Notes: generated from the letters alone by a model not told the origin. Counted from the first letter of the stretch, positions 25,175 to 35,092 are shown. The stretch is DNA of 64,000 nt from Lysinibacillus sp. FSL W8-0992 (GCF_038008685.1 NZ_JBBOZQ010000001.1:1798001-1862000), one strand, 5' to 3'. Numbers and translations are program-made.

Positions 25175-25189
25175 GTCAACTTGGTTGAC
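25175..25189. promoter_or_regulatory. Palindromic operator 1 (GTCAAC-TTG-GTTGAC)
   Basis: GTCAACTTGGTTGAC is a perfect 6-3-6 palindrome. It lies 26 bases upstream of the CarD-like start codon, where a bound repressor would cover that promoter. The same site recurs at 25221. Confidence 0.7.
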
Positions 25190-25220
25190 TAAATTAATTG
25201 TAAACAATAAAAGAACTTTT

Positions 25221-25235
25221 GTCAACTTAGTTGAC
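25221..25235. promoter_or_regulatory. Palindromic operator 2 (GTCAAC-TTA-GTTGAC)
   Basis: GTCAACTTAGTTGAC differs from operator 1 only in the central base. The distance between the starts is 46 bases. Its placement before the MarR gene suggests autoregulation by that protein. Confidence 0.7.
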
Positions 25236-25276
25236 GACTGGGTCGTTTTTTTGTATAGTAATTACGAAATTATGGA

Positions 25277-25735
25277 ATGAAGGTGAACGAGTTGAAGGAC
25301 GAATTGCAAAATCGAGATGTCATTGATTTGTTGAGCGAACGTCATGAAATACTTCGACGACTTGCTGAAGAGAAATGGAATAAATATAATACAATCCATA
25401 TATCTAACTCAGAATGGCATATTTTAAGTAAAATATATAAAAACCAACCTACTATTTCAGAGGTAACGAAAGTTGTCGATTTTTCCCGTCAGGCTACTCA
25501 CAAATTTATAAAAAGTTTAGAAGCAAAAGGCTTGGTAGAGGTGAGCAATGCTGAGCATAGTAAAAAACACAAAGTAATCCGAATGACAAATTTCGGCGAA
25601 GTTTGCTATGAACAAAACGAACGTAACAAAGCGGAAATTGAACAACAATTGGTTCGCACAATTGGAGAAGAATCAGTAACGAAATTAAAAAATATATTAC
25701 AACTTAATTGGAGTATTGAGCAGTTAGAGGCATAA
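25277..25735 (+). CDS. MarR family transcriptional regulator
   Basis: The 152-residue protein has a winged helix: SEWHILSKIYKNQPTISEVTKVVDFSRQATHKFIKSLEAKGLVEV spans helices 2-4 (about residues 45-95), with the wing near SKKHKVIRMT. The start may be ATG 25277 or TTG 25292, which has a better-spaced AAGGTG. Two matching palindromes lie between it and the divergent CarD-like gene, so it probably represses both. No ligand is evident. Confidence 0.87.
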   Translation: MKVNELKDELQNRDVIDLLSERHEILRRLAEEKWNKYNTIHISNSEWHILSKIYKNQPTISEVTKVVDFSRQATHKFIKSLEAKGLVEVSNAEHSKKHKVIRMTNFGEVCYEQNERNKAEIEQQLVRTIGEESVTKLKNILQLNWSIEQLEA

Positions 25736-25784
25736 CAACGAGTAGTTTTTAACAATGACTATTTCTTAATTCTTCGAATTGTCG

Positions 25785-25823
25785 ATAAAAGGAATCAAGA
25801 AGTTTATTCTTGATTCCTTTTAT
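25785..25823. terminator. Terminator after the MarR gene
   Basis: ATAAAAGGAATCAAGAA pairs with TTCTTGATTCCTTTTAT around a short loop. Confidence 0.85.
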
Positions 25824-25852
25824 CTTATTACCTATCCATTCGATTGTAGCTA

Positions 25853-25965
25853 TGGGGGGGTGACTCCTGTGGGAACAGCACAAAATGTAAGACGCGAGCA
25901 TCTCGTGCGTTAGCGAGGATTGCTATTTACAATGTGTCCGAAGAATGCGCCGCCTGAAGCGGAAA
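25853..25965. repeat. Decayed copy of the GACTCCTGCGGGAA palindromic repeat family
   Basis: The segment reads GGTGACTCCTGTGGGAACAG at the left and GCGCCGCCTGAAGCGGAAA at the right, with GTAAGACGCGAGC and TTAGCGAGG in between. These match in order the blocks in the copies at 35138, 50525 and 53944, with many changes. It lies in the gene-free interval 25824-26092. Confidence 0.65.
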
Positions 25966-26092
25966 TCAACAATAGTAGTCATCTACAGTTTTTGAATTCA
26001 ACTTTTCCCATCTACGCATATTTTTTTTATAAATTATTGCTTCTAAGAATAGAAATGAAAAAGCTATAATATGGACATAGAGGTGAATGGTT

Positions 26093-26590
26093 ATGAAAAA
26101 AGATCGTGGCAAAGTTTGGTTAGGTGTTGCAGGTTGCACTGTCAATGAAATTGGGCAATGGCTCGTTGTAAAAAAGGCCTATAGTGGTTTAAAAGGACGA
26201 TGGTCATTACCAGCCGGTTTTGTTAATGCAGGAGAAACAGTTGATGAGGCAGTTGTTCGAGAATTGAAAGAAGAAACTGGCATCGATTGTTATGTTTCGG
26301 GCTTAATCGGCTTTCGTACAGGTGTAATTCGTGGTGAAATTAGTGATAACATGGCTATTTTTTATTGTAAGATGAAGGATGAACAACAACAGCTCTTTAT
26401 TCAAGAAAATGAAATATTAGAGGCCAAATGGCTGTATCCTAGTGAACTGGCACAGGATGAAATGACATCTGTTATGTTAAAGGAAATGGTGTCTAATCAA
26501 TTTGAACAGCATCAATTAGATGCAATTGATGGCATCAATCCAGGTGACGTGTTCGGTTACTCCTCCTATCGATTATTTTTTAAAAAATAA
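26093..26590 (+). CDS. Nudix hydrolase
   Basis: The ATG at 26093 follows AGAGGTG; two more residues are possible from an upstream GTG. The 165-residue protein has a complete Nudix box, [20 protein letters not shown] followed by TGI, with all catalytic Glu residues, and LPAGF before it. It hydrolyses a nucleoside diphosphate derivative that cannot be specified. Confidence 0.9.
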   Translation: MKKDRGKVWLGVAGCTVNEIGQWLVVKKAYSGLKGRWSLPAGFVNAGETVDEAVVRELKEETGIDCYVSGLIGFRTGVIRGEISDNMAIFYCKMKDEQQQLFIQENEILEAKWLYPSELAQDEMTSVMLKEMVSNQFEQHQLDAIDGINPGDVFGYSSYRLFFKK

Positions 26591-26732
26591 TATGATGATA
26601 ATAGCAGGCTACTTTTACTAGAAGTTGGTTTTTTACTAAAATATGACGAACATGCGAAATGAAGGATATGTTCATTGAAAGCACTCTCATAATCATGTAA
26701 ACTAATGAGAGGAAAACGGAGGTTATACATAC

Positions 26733-27062
26733 ATGGGTGGTTCAGTTTCAATCGTGCAGTTAATCATTTCAATTGTGTTATTTTTCGTCATGTTTTTTGG
26801 TATCGGATTTCTATTGAATATGTTACTGCGGATGACTTGGTTAATGGCAGTTGTATATCCAATTGTAGTTGTCTTTATTGTTGATGATGTAAGCTTTTTA
26901 GATTATATTTTTAAACCTGGTTCAGCCTTCCCAGCGCTGTTAGATAAATTGCAAGCATTACAAGTAGTAGATATTTCTATTTTATCCGGTGGCTTTGCAG
27001 GGGCAATTGTAGCAGGAATTGTTATGATTTATTTAAGAAAAAGTGGATATCGGATGTTTTAA
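26733..27062 (+). CDS. yuiB: YuiB-like membrane protein
   Basis: The 109-residue protein has three hydrophobic segments (about 7-28, 34-54 and 80-100), with the central VYPIVVVFIVDDVSFLDYI and the end GAIVAGIVMIYLRKSGYRMF of the YuiB family. Function is unknown. An ACGGAGG site precedes the ATG. Its closeness to yuiD and pepA repeats the B. subtilis yui cluster. Confidence 0.85.
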   Translation: MGGSVSIVQLIISIVLFFVMFFGIGFLLNMLLRMTWLMAVVYPIVVVFIVDDVSFLDYIFKPGSAFPALLDKLQALQVVDISILSGGFAGAIVAGIVMIYLRKSGYRMF

Positions 27063-27092
27063 CGTTAAAAAGACAAAATGGATATATAAAAG

Positions 27093-27127
27093 GAGCTGGT
27101 TCGTGGATGTGAACCAACTCTTTTTTT
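27093..27127. terminator. Terminator between yuiB and yuiD
   Basis: GAGCTGGTTC pairs with GAACCAACTC (one mismatch), followed by seven T. Confidence 0.85.
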
Positions 27128-27608
27128 ATTGAATGAATTGATAGGTTATGATAGCGATAAAGATGCCTGTTAATGCTCCGAAAAACACCTCACTACGCTT
27201 ATGACCAAGCAAAGTTTTCAACTCTTCCATTTTTTCCTGCCCATCCATCTGTGGCCAATCTTTAATATCACGTAGCAACGTCTGAAAATCTTTGCGAAGT
27301 TGATTTAATACAACTGCGTGTTGCCCTGCTTGGAAACGAACACCACTTGCATCATACATAACAATGAACGAAAACATTGCGGCTATAGCAAAAACAGGTG
27401 AATCCAAGCCTGTTTCATACGCTATTGATGTTGTTAACCCCGTAACAGAAGCAGAGTGAGAGCTAGGCATTCCTCCAGTGGATGTAAATAGGCCCCATTT
27501 TATTTGTCTTGTCATTAAAAAATGTATAGGAATTTTTACAAACTGTGCAAAGAGAACAGAAAAGAGGGCGACGAGTAGAGGGGTATTTTGAAGTATCGCC
27601 AAATTCAT
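27126..27608 (-). CDS. yuiD: Divergent PAP2 (DUF212) family protein YuiD
   Basis: I chose the ATG at 27608, with GAAGG upstream; GTG 27620 is an alternative. The 160-residue membrane protein has the DUF212 signature GGMPSSHSASVTGLTTSIA and SGVRFQAGQHAVVLN, related to PAP2 phosphatases. It has about four hydrophobic segments. The substrate is unknown. Confidence 0.88.
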   Translation of the reverse strand: MNLAILQNTPLLVALFSVLFAQFVKIPIHFLMTRQIKWGLFTSTGGMPSSHSASVTGLTTSIAYETGLDSPVFAIAAMFSFIVMYDASGVRFQAGQHAVVLNQLRKDFQTLLRDIKDWPQMDGQEKMEELKTLLGHKRSEVFFGALTGIFIAIITYQFIQ

Positions 27609-27732
27609 CACAACCTTCACTTATAATTGCTTTTATTATAACATTCATTATTTTCTAAAAGAAGAAATAGCTAAATATTACGCGCTTTTTTGAAAGTTAG
27701 GTATAATAGAAATATTGAATGGAGGAATAATT

Positions 27733-29241
27733 ATGCATATTGTTAAAGAAGCAAAAACATTTGAATCGATTTCTACAGAAGTATTAGTTGTAGGGGTTAC
27801 AAAACATCGTGAACAAATGCAAGATTGGGCAAGTTTTTCAGCATTTTACGGAGAATCACTAAATGCTTGGCTTAGTGCAGGCGATGTATCGACTGAACTA
27901 AAATCGATTACGAAATTGCCATTCGTGAAGGAACATGACAATTTAAAACGTATTTTATTTGTAGGCTTAGATGAGCGTAAAAACTTAACAGAAGGTGACT
28001 TACGGGCTGCATTTGGATTAGTCGGTAAAGAGCTTAAAGCTTTAAAAGTAAAAGACTATTCAATTTGGCTTGAATCATTTACAACAGAAGCAATAACTGT
28101 AAATGATGTTGCGTTTTTAGCGGGTGAAGGAACAACGCTAGGTTATTATTCTATTCCTCATTATAAAACAACTTCAAATGAAGTAGATAAACTTATTGAA
28201 GCAGTAAATTTAGTGACTACTGCTGAGGATTTAGATGAAGTTGTGGCTAGCTTTGAAGTCGGTATCATTTATGCAGATGCAGTTAACGAGGCACGTAGCT
28301 TAATTAATCTACCACCAAATCTATTAACTGCAACAGACTTAGCAAATTATGCACAGTCCCTTGCAATCGACTATGATTTTGAAGTAGAAATTTTAGATAA
28401 AGCACAACTAGAGGAACTTGGTATGGGCGGTATTTTAAGTGTCAATCAAGGTTCATATGAAGAACCTCGTTTAATCACGTTAAAATATAAAGCAACAGAA
28501 GATTTCGCTGATCCAATTGGTCTTGTGGGTAAAGGCGTTACGTATGATACGGGTGGTTATTCATTAAAACCTAAAGATTCGATGGTTGGTATGAAGGGCG
28601 ATATGGGCGGTGCAGCAGCAGTGCTCGGTGCTATGAAAATTATCGGTGAATTACGCCCTAATAAAAACGTAGTTGCAGTTATTGGCTCTACTGATAATAT
28701 GGTTTCTGATACAGCCTTTAAACCTGATGATGTAATTACAATGTATAGTGGTAAAACGGTTGAGATTTTAAATACTGATGCTGAAGGACGTTTAGTATTG
28801 GCAGATGCTACTACATATGCTAAACAACAAGGAGCAACTGCACTTATTGACGTTGCTACTTTAACAGGCGGTGTTATTACAGCACTTGGTCTAGATAAAA
28901 CGGGTGCACTTTCTAATGATGATGAATTCTATGCTAGTTTCATGGAAGCAGCACAAGAGACAGATGAGTTTGTATGGCGTATGCCTTTAACAGAAAGTGA
29001 TAAGAAACGAATTCGTAAATCAGATGTTGCAGATTTGAACAACTCTCCTGGTCGCGATGGTCATATGATTTTCGGTGGTGGCTTCGTAGGCGAATTTGTT
29101 GGTGATTTACCTTGGATTCATTTAGATATTGCAGGTACTTCGGATACAGGAGCTGCACATGATTTAGGACCAAAAGGTGGTACGGGTGTCATGGTGCGTA
29201 CATTAGCAAACTTTGTGCAACGTTTAGGTGAAGAAAAATAG
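27733..29241 (+). CDS. pepA: Leucyl aminopeptidase (M17), PepA
   Basis: The ATG at 27733 follows GGAGG at ideal spacing. The 502-residue enzyme has the M17 signature NTDAEGRLVLADA, the metal ligands in GKGVTYDTGGYSLKP (Lys and Asp) and DMGGAAAVLGAM. It removes N-terminal residues from peptides using two metal ions, in the cytoplasm. The N-terminal domain (about 1-170) is also present. B. subtilis yuiE is the counterpart. Confidence 0.94.
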   Translation: MHIVKEAKTFESISTEVLVVGVTKHREQMQDWASFSAFYGESLNAWLSAGDVSTELKSITKLPFVKEHDNLKRILFVGLDERKNLTEGDLRAAFGLVGKELKALKVKDYSIWLESFTTEAITVNDVAFLAGEGTTLGYYSIPHYKTTSNEVDKLIEAVNLVTTAEDLDEVVASFEVGIIYADAVNEARSLINLPPNLLTATDLANYAQSLAIDYDFEVEILDKAQLEELGMGGILSVNQGSYEEPRLITLKYKATEDFADPIGLVGKGVTYDTGGYSLKPKDSMVGMKGDMGGAAAVLGAMKIIGELRPNKNVVAVIGSTDNMVSDTAFKPDDVITMYSGKTVEILNTDAEGRLVLADATTYAKQQGATALIDVATLTGGVITALGLDKTGALSNDDEFYASFMEAAQETDEFVWRMPLTESDKKRIRKSDVADLNNSPGRDGHMIFGGGFVGEFVGDLPWIHLDIAGTSDTGAAHDLGPKGGTGVMVRTLANFVQRLGEEK

Positions 29242-29306
29242 AGTAGGCAAAGGACTCGCGGGGTATGTACCTCCCTTCATACGATAGAGAAGAAGGGAGG
29301 GAGCCT

Positions 29307-29522
29307 ATGCGAAATTTCGGAGGTTATCCAGGAGGCTTTGGTGGCGGTGGCTTCTTTTGGCCAATAGGTGCACCATTTTTTGGAGGGTTATTAGGAGGTT
29401 TTCTTGGGTCACAATTTAACCAATATCCATACTACCCGAATTATCCTAACTATCGTCCATATCCACCAGGTCCATATTTCGGACCACGTAGACGACCATA
29501 TCCACGGTATAGACCATACTAA
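29307..29522 (+). CDS. Small Gly/Pro/Tyr-rich protein
   Basis: The ATG at 29307 follows GAAGGGAGGG. The 71-residue product starts MRNFGGYPGGFGGGGFF, has a hydrophobic middle (FFGGLLGGFLGS) and ends in repeated NYPNY, RPYPPG and RRRPYPRYRPY units. This composition is typical of small spore-coat or surface proteins of Bacilli. No specific family can be given. A strong terminator follows. Confidence 0.65.
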   Translation: MRNFGGYPGGFGGGGFFWPIGAPFFGGLLGGFLGSQFNQYPYYPNYPNYRPYPPGPYFGPRRRPYPRYRPY

Positions 29523-29579
29523 TTTGATTTCTATGAACGAACAAAAGTTCAGCTTGTGGCTTGACCCAAAAATAAAAAG

Positions 29580-29612
29580 TATGCAAGGAGTACACGCTCC
29601 TTGCATATTTTT
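29580..29612 (+). terminator. Intrinsic terminator
   Basis: ATGCAAGGAG pairs with CTCCTTGCAT, followed by a long T-run. Confidence 0.9.
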
Positions 29613-29679
29613 TTTTGCATTGTTACCTTTCATTGCTCTGTTTAAACGGCTAGCATTTTTAAAAGGAATAAAACAACTG

Positions 29680-29815
29680 TTGACAGAATATACTAAATTA
29701 TTTATTATTCTTATTATATTACTAAGAATTAAAAATGGAAGCTGACTAGCAAACTAGAGGCTCTTATTATTCACAGGCATTGCTTTGCCTATGGATAGTA
29801 TGAGTCTCTTTTTTT
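29680..29815 (+). promoter_or_regulatory. Promoter and attenuator-like leader of sumT operon (sulfur leader 1)
   Basis: The promoter has TTGACA (29680-29685), a 17-base spacer and TATTAT (29703-29708). The leader carries the shared motif GCTGACTAG-CAAA-CTAGAGGC (29741-29761), where the CTAG pair can form a small hairpin. GAGGCTC (29757-29763) then opens a long stem closed by GAGTCTC (29802-29808) and seven T, a full intrinsic terminator 25 bases before the sumT start. The promoter therefore reaches the operon only through read-through. Confidence 0.7.
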
Positions 29816-29839
29816 ATCGATAGAAAGGAGTGCCATGAC

Positions 29840-30616
29840 ATGGGGAAGGTGTACATTGTTGGAGCCGGTCCGGGCGATATTGATTTGATTACGCTAAGAG
29901 GATTACGCTGCATTGAACAGGCGGATGTCATCTTATACGACAGACTGATTAATAAGGACTTATTAACGTATGCGAAAAAAAGTGCCAAGTTGATATTTTG
30001 TGGAAAGTTACCAAATCGACATGCCATGATTCAGGATCATATTAATCATTCCCTTGTAAGCTATGCACAGCAAGGCTTTATTGTCACAAGGTTAAAAGGG
30101 GGTGACCCATTCGTTTTTGGCAGAGGTGCTGAGGAAGCAGAAGTGCTTGCCAAACATCATATTCCATTTGAAATCGTACCTGGGATCACCTCTGGAATAG
30201 CCGCGCCAGCATATGCGGGTATTCCTGTTACACATCGGGATTTAAGTTCAAGCTTCGCAATGGTCACAGGTCATATGCGAGAGGGAAAAGATGATGCTAT
30301 TCAATGGGAAAGTCTTGCTAAAGGAATAGATACGATTGCGATTTATATGGGGGTTGGAAATTTACCTTATATCCAACAGCAGTTAATAAAATACGGACGT
30401 GACGAGCAAACGCCTGTCGCACTTATTCATTGGGGAACATGTCAGCAACAAAAAACTGTCATTGGAACATTAGCGAATATTGTGGATGTTGCACAGCAAG
30501 AAAATATTCAAAATCCAAGCATGATTGTAATTGGTGAAGTGGTGACATTACGGGAAAAAATTCAATGGTTTGAGGAAACTTGTCCTAAAATGCCTTTAAA
30601 AGAAATTTCAGTATAG
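29840..30616 (+). CDS. sumT: Uroporphyrinogen-III C-methyltransferase (SUMT)
   Basis: The 258-residue enzyme methylates uroporphyrinogen III at C2 and C7 to give precorrin-2, the first step to siroheme. Its motifs are VGAGPGDIDLITLRG, VILYDRLI, RLKGGDPFVFGRGAEE and IPFEIVPGITSGIAAPAYAG, all standard for SUMT. AAAGGAG precedes the ATG. It is followed by sirB and the sulfite reductase genes; this is the single-domain form, without an attached CysG/HemD domain. Confidence 0.94.
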   Translation: MGKVYIVGAGPGDIDLITLRGLRCIEQADVILYDRLINKDLLTYAKKSAKLIFCGKLPNRHAMIQDHINHSLVSYAQQGFIVTRLKGGDPFVFGRGAEEAEVLAKHHIPFEIVPGITSGIAAPAYAGIPVTHRDLSSSFAMVTGHMREGKDDAIQWESLAKGIDTIAIYMGVGNLPYIQQQLIKYGRDEQTPVALIHWGTCQQQKTVIGTLANIVDVAQQENIQNPSMIVIGEVVTLREKIQWFEETCPKMPLKEISV

Positions 30617-30628
30617 GGAAGTGTTTTG

Positions 30629-31378
30629 ATGCAGGCTATTTTATATGTGGCACATGGTAGTCGGGTAAAGGCTGGTGTAGAGCAAGCAGTTGCATTTTTA
30701 CAGCGAGTGCAACAGGACATTGATTTACTGATTCAGGAAATTTGTTTTTTAGAGCTAGCCCAGCCAACGATTGCACAAGGTATAGAAAATTGCGTACGCC
30801 AAGGGGCTACAGCCATTGCAATTATGCCGATTCTTTTGTTAGCTGCCCAGCATGCGAAGCACGATATCCCTCAGGAGATTGAAAAGGCAAAAAAGCGATA
30901 CCCAACAGTACGCTTTACATACGGGGAGCCACTCGGAGTACATGAGCTATTAATTGACACACTACAAACGCGAATTTTAGAAACAGAGCTTTATGCTAAC
31001 AATGCAAGCGTATTACTCATTGGTCGTGGCAGTAGTGATCCAGCAGTTAAAGAGGATTTAGCTAAAATTGCGTTAAGATTACGTGAAAAATATAGTTATG
31101 TAGCAGTCGATACATGCTTTTTATACGGAGCGGGTCCTAGCTTGGAAGGTTGGATAAAGCAAAGGCAACAATTCAATCATCGTGTATTTATCGTGCCATA
31201 TTTATTGTTTACGGGCATTTTACGTCAAAGTATTGCCAAGCAATTGCAAGGGTATGAGGAAAACAACATGATTTTATGTAATAGCTTGGGCTATGACGAT
31301 AATGTAAGGAAAGTATTAGTGGAACGTATCGTGCAATTAGTACAACTAAATTATTTGGAGGAAGGGTGTTTTTCGTAA
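30629..31378 (+). CDS. sirB: Sirohydrochlorin ferrochelatase SirB
   Basis: I took ATG 30629, with GGGAAG upstream, over the TTG just before it. The 249-residue protein has two CbiX-like halves: ILYVAHGSRVKAG at the start and VLLIGRGSSDPAVK in the middle, with MPILLLAAQHAKHDIPQEIE providing the active-site His residues. It inserts iron into sirohydrochlorin. The stop overlaps the yezD-like start. Confidence 0.88.
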   Translation: MQAILYVAHGSRVKAGVEQAVAFLQRVQQDIDLLIQEICFLELAQPTIAQGIENCVRQGATAIAIMPILLLAAQHAKHDIPQEIEKAKKRYPTVRFTYGEPLGVHELLIDTLQTRILETELYANNASVLLIGRGSSDPAVKEDLAKIALRLREKYSYVAVDTCFLYGAGPSLEGWIKQRQQFNHRVFIVPYLLFTGILRQSIAKQLQGYEENNMILCNSLGYDDNVRKVLVERIVQLVQLNYLEEGCFS

Positions 31379-31527
31379 TGGTAGATAAGAGAGAAGAAAA
31401 TATCAATCTAGCATTAGATAATGTCCGACAAATTTTAAATACAGTTAACCATGGTTCGATTACATTAATTGTACAAAATTTTTACGTTGTACAAATTGAA
31501 AAGAAAGAAAAAATACGACTTAGATAA
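31378..31527 (+). CDS. yezD: YezD family small protein (DUF2292)
   Basis: This 49-codon gene starts at an ATG that overlaps the sirB stop (TAATG). The product contains INLALDNVRQILNTVNHGSI and TLIVQNFYVVQIEKKEKIRL, the DUF2292 pattern in which a helix is followed by two beta strands ending in EKxEKxRL. YezD-like proteins are found with cysteine and sulfate genes in Bacilli, but their role is not known. Operon position between sirB and cysJ supports a sulfur role. Confidence 0.8.
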   Translation: MVDKREENINLALDNVRQILNTVNHGSITLIVQNFYVVQIEKKEKIRLR

Positions 31528-31555
31528 TTTTAAATTATACGTGAGGTGGCATAGT

Positions 31556-33343
31556 TTGAAACTGCAAGTAATTAACAGTCCTTTTAATGAGGAACAGGTG
31601 AAACTTTTAAATGAGCTTCTACCTAATTTAACAGGAGAACAAAAAATTTGGTTAAATGGTTACTTAAGTGCGTTACTAGCAACCATTGATACAAACGTAG
31701 TAGAAGAAGCAAAATTGTCAGTTGTCCCAACAACGAAATCAGTAACACTGCTATATGGTTCACAAACAGGAAATAGCCAAGGCTTAGCTGAAAAATATGC
31801 AGCTGCGTTAAAAGCCAATGATGTTGAGGTGACAGTCACATCTTTAGCGAAGTTTAAGCCGAATAATTTAAAGAAAATAACGAATCTATTGCTCGTAGTA
31901 AGTACGCATGGTGAAGGGGAACCACCCGATCAAGCAATTCAATTTTATGAATTTTTACACAGTAAACGTGCACCCAAACTTGAGCATCTGCACTTTTCCG
32001 TATTGGCATTAGGCGATAGCTCATATGAATTTTTCTGTAAAACAGGTCAGGATTTTGACGCGCAATTTGAAAAGTTAGGCGCAACACGTATTGTTCCACG
32101 AACAGACTGTGATGTTGATTACGATGAACCTGCTGCCAAATGGTTTACGGATGTTCAACAGGCATTATTAGAGCATACAGATACAGCGATTAAAACGGAG
32201 CAAACGCAAATTTTAGAAGGAGATGCTACATATTCCCGTAAAAATCCGTATTATGCTGAAGTATTGGAAAACATCAATTTAAATGGTCGTGGCTCTGAAA
32301 AAGAAACGCGTCATATCGAGTTATCAATTGAAGGAGCGAATTTTCAATTTCAGCCTGGAGATAGCATTGGTATTCTTCCAGAAAATGATGAAACATTAGT
32401 GCATGCATTAATAACAGCATTACAGTTTAATCCACAGGCACAAGTAACTGTATCTGATGAGGCAATGCAATTAAAAGATGCGCTTCAGAAAAAGTTAGAA
32501 ATTACGGTTTTATCAAAGCCTCTTTTACAAAAAATTAGCGCATTTACGGTGCATAAAAAATTTGCAAAGCTATGTGAAAGTTCTACAGCTTGGAAGGACT
32601 ATGCAAGAGGACGGGATTTAGTAGATATCGCTGAAGATTTTGCTCCATTTACTTGGGATGCTCAACAATTTGTTGACCTTCTTCGCAAAATACCAGTTAG
32701 ACTTTATTCCATTGCAAGTAGCCAATTAGCAAATAGTGATGAAGTCCATTTAACAATAGGAAAAGTAAGCTATGAAACGAATGGCCGAGTGCGTTTTGGG
32801 GTGTGTTCCGGTAGTGTTGCAGGGCGCGTCAATATTGGTGATACATTGCCGATTTATGTTCATAAGAACCCGAACTTTAGATTGCCAGAACAAGCTGACA
32901 CACCAATTATTATGATTGGCGCTGGTACAGGAGTTGCGCCATATCGTGCATTTTTAGAGGAGCGAGAGGAATTAGGTATAGAGGGCAAATCTTGGTTAAT
33001 TTTTGGCGATCAGCATTTTATGACGGATTTCCTTTATCAAACAGATTGGCAGCGTTGGCTTGCCTCAGGAACATTAGTTCAAATGGATATAGCCTTTTCT
33101 CGTGATACAGATAAAAAAATATATGTCCAACATAAAATCGAGGAAAAGGCACAAGCATTTTATGAATGGCTTGAGCAAGGGGCTGTTATTTACGTATGTG
33201 GCGATAAAAAATCGATGGCTGCTGATGTTGATCAAACAATCCGTCACATTATTGAGCAGCAAGGGAACAAAACGCCTGAGGAAGCGAAAGCTTATATCAA
33301 TGATTTGAAACAGCAAAAACGCTACCAACGTGACGTTTATTAG
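31556..33343 (+). CDS. cysJ: Sulfite reductase flavoprotein alpha-subunit CysJ
   Basis: TTG at 31556 follows GAGGTGG; the earlier frame overlaps yezD. The 595-residue protein has a flavodoxin domain ([18 protein letters not shown]; about 60-200), an FAD domain (RLYSIASSQ, then [11 protein letters not shown]) and an NADPH domain ([33 protein letters not shown]). It passes electrons from NADPH to CysI. The length is normal for Bacillus CysJ. Confidence 0.95.
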   Translation: MKLQVINSPFNEEQVKLLNELLPNLTGEQKIWLNGYLSALLATIDTNVVEEAKLSVVPTTKSVTLLYGSQTGNSQGLAEKYAAALKANDVEVTVTSLAKFKPNNLKKITNLLLVVSTHGEGEPPDQAIQFYEFLHSKRAPKLEHLHFSVLALGDSSYEFFCKTGQDFDAQFEKLGATRIVPRTDCDVDYDEPAAKWFTDVQQALLEHTDTAIKTEQTQILEGDATYSRKNPYYAEVLENINLNGRGSEKETRHIELSIEGANFQFQPGDSIGILPENDETLVHALITALQFNPQAQVTVSDEAMQLKDALQKKLEITVLSKPLLQKISAFTVHKKFAKLCESSTAWKDYARGRDLVDIAEDFAPFTWDAQQFVDLLRKIPVRLYSIASSQLANSDEVHLTIGKVSYETNGRVRFGVCSGSVAGRVNIGDTLPIYVHKNPNFRLPEQADTPIIMIGAGTGVAPYRAFLEEREELGIEGKSWLIFGDQHFMTDFLYQTDWQRWLASGTLVQMDIAFSRDTDKKIYVQHKIEEKAQAFYEWLEQGAVIYVCGDKKSMAADVDQTIRHIIEQQGNKTPEEAKAYINDLKQQKRYQRDVY

Positions 33344-33359
33344 TAAAGGAGCGAAAAAG

Positions 33360-35078
33360 ATGACTGGAAAAATTATTTTACCTCCACAACCTGGGACACC
33401 TAGTGATGTAGAACGTATTAAAAGCGATAGTAATTACTTACGTGGGACACTTGAACGGACTATGAATGATCCGTTAAGCTCAGGAATTCCTGAGGATGAT
33501 AATAGATTAATGAAATTCCACGGAAGTTACTTACAGGATGACAGAGATTTGCGAAATGAACGGCAGCGTCAAAAGCTAGAACCAGCGTATCAGTTTATGG
33601 TCCGAGTAAGAACACCTGGTGGGGCTGCAACACCTGCACAGTGGCTTGTAATGGATGAGATGGCAAGAAAATATGGCAATGGCTCATTAAAATTAACGAC
33701 ACGTCAGGCATTCCAAGTACATGGCATTTTGAAATGGAATGTCAAAAAATATATGCAAGAAATTAATGATGTTCTGTTAGATTCACTCGCTGCATGTGGG
33801 GATGTGAATCGAAATGTGATGTGTAATGTCAATCCGAACCAATCGTCATTACATGAGGAAATTTACAATTGGTCAGCAAAGTTAAGTGAGCATTTATTGC
33901 CAAGAACTCGTGCCTATCACGAGCTATGGCTTGATGGTGAAAAAGTAGTAGATAGCCAAGAGGAAGAAATTGAGCCTATTTACGGTGCACAATATTTACC
34001 GCGTAAATTTAAAATCGGTATGGCAATTCCACCAAGCAATGATGTCGATGTTTATTCCCAAGATATCGGTTTAATTGCAATCATTGAAGAAGACCAGCTA
34101 GTGGGCTTTAATGTAGTTGTTGGAGGAGGCATGGGAATGTCACATGGTGACCATGAAACATATCCACAGCTTGCTCGTATTATTGGCTTTATTACACCTG
34201 ACAAATTGCTTGAAACGTCGGAGAAAATTATTACGATTCAGCGTGACTATGGTAATCGTTCAGTTCGTAAAAATGCACGTTTTAAATATACAATTGATGC
34301 GCGAGGACTCGACTGGTTTAAAGCAGAATTACATCGTCGTTTAGGATGGGAACTACAAGAGGAACGTCCATTTACATTTGAACGTACTGGTGATGAATTT
34401 GGATGGATCAAAGGTGCTGATGGCAACTGGCATTACACATTATTTATTCAAAATGGGCGAATTAAAGATTTTGAGGATTACGAGCTGTTAACTGGTTTAC
34501 GAGAAATTGCCAAAGTGCATAGCGGAGATTTTCGTTTAACACCAAATCAAAACTTAATGATTAGCAATGTATCGCAACAGAAGAAGAAACAAATAGCTGC
34601 ACTTATTGAACAGTATAAGTTAACAGATGGTGCGCATTACTCAGCACTGCGCCGCAATTCAATTGCTTGTGTATCGTTACCTACTTGTGGTTTAGCAATG
34701 GCAGAGGCAGAGCGTTATTTACCTTCACTCATTACGAAAATTGATACAATTATTGATGAAGCTGGTTTACATGACACCGAAATTGTTATTCGTATGTCTG
34801 GTTGTCCAAATGGCTGCTCACGTGCAGCAATGGGCGAAATAGGCTTTATCGGCAAAGGTCCAGGTAAGTACAATATGTATCTTGGCGCTAGCTTTACAGG
34901 TAATCGTTTGAATAAAATTTATCGTGAAAATATAGGGGAAGAAGAAATTTTAGCGGAGTTACGGCCAATTCTTTTGCATTTTGCAAAGGACCGTTTAGAT
35001 GGTGAGCATTTCGGAGACTTTGTTATTCGTGCGGGCTATGTGTCAGCAGTCTTTGATGGACGAGAATTTCATAACTAA
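33360..35078 (+). CDS. cysI: Sulfite reductase hemoprotein beta-subunit CysI
   Basis: ATG 33360 follows AAAGGAG. The 572-residue enzyme reduces sulfite to sulfide with six electrons. The siroheme-[4Fe-4S] ligands are clear: [16 protein letters not shown] and [19 protein letters not shown] give the C-x5-C and C-x3-C cysteines. The parallel substrate-binding repeats ([27 protein letters not shown]) are intact. It ends in a terminator almost identical to the one after cysC. Confidence 0.96.
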   Translation: MTGKIILPPQPGTPSDVERIKSDSNYLRGTLERTMNDPLSSGIPEDDNRLMKFHGSYLQDDRDLRNERQRQKLEPAYQFMVRVRTPGGAATPAQWLVMDEMARKYGNGSLKLTTRQAFQVHGILKWNVKKYMQEINDVLLDSLAACGDVNRNVMCNVNPNQSSLHEEIYNWSAKLSEHLLPRTRAYHELWLDGEKVVDSQEEEIEPIYGAQYLPRKFKIGMAIPPSNDVDVYSQDIGLIAIIEEDQLVGFNVVVGGGMGMSHGDHETYPQLARIIGFITPDKLLETSEKIITIQRDYGNRSVRKNARFKYTIDARGLDWFKAELHRRLGWELQEERPFTFERTGDEFGWIKGADGNWHYTLFIQNGRIKDFEDYELLTGLREIAKVHSGDFRLTPNQNLMISNVSQQKKKQIAALIEQYKLTDGAHYSALRRNSIACVSLPTCGLAMAEAERYLPSLITKIDTIIDEAGLHDTEIVIRMSGCPNGCSRAAMGEIGFIGKGPGKYNMYLGASFTGNRLNKIYRENIGEEEILAELRPILLHFAKDRLDGEHFGDFVIRAGYVSAVFDGREFHN

Positions 35079-35092
35079 AATATATGCAAAGT

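Noticed and set aside
29741-29815. SAM-I (S-box) riboswitch or T-box before sumT
   Set aside because: The S-box core (GGGA...CTGGCCC...GCAACC-type blocks) and the T-box TGGNACCGCG are absent in all three sulfur leaders.
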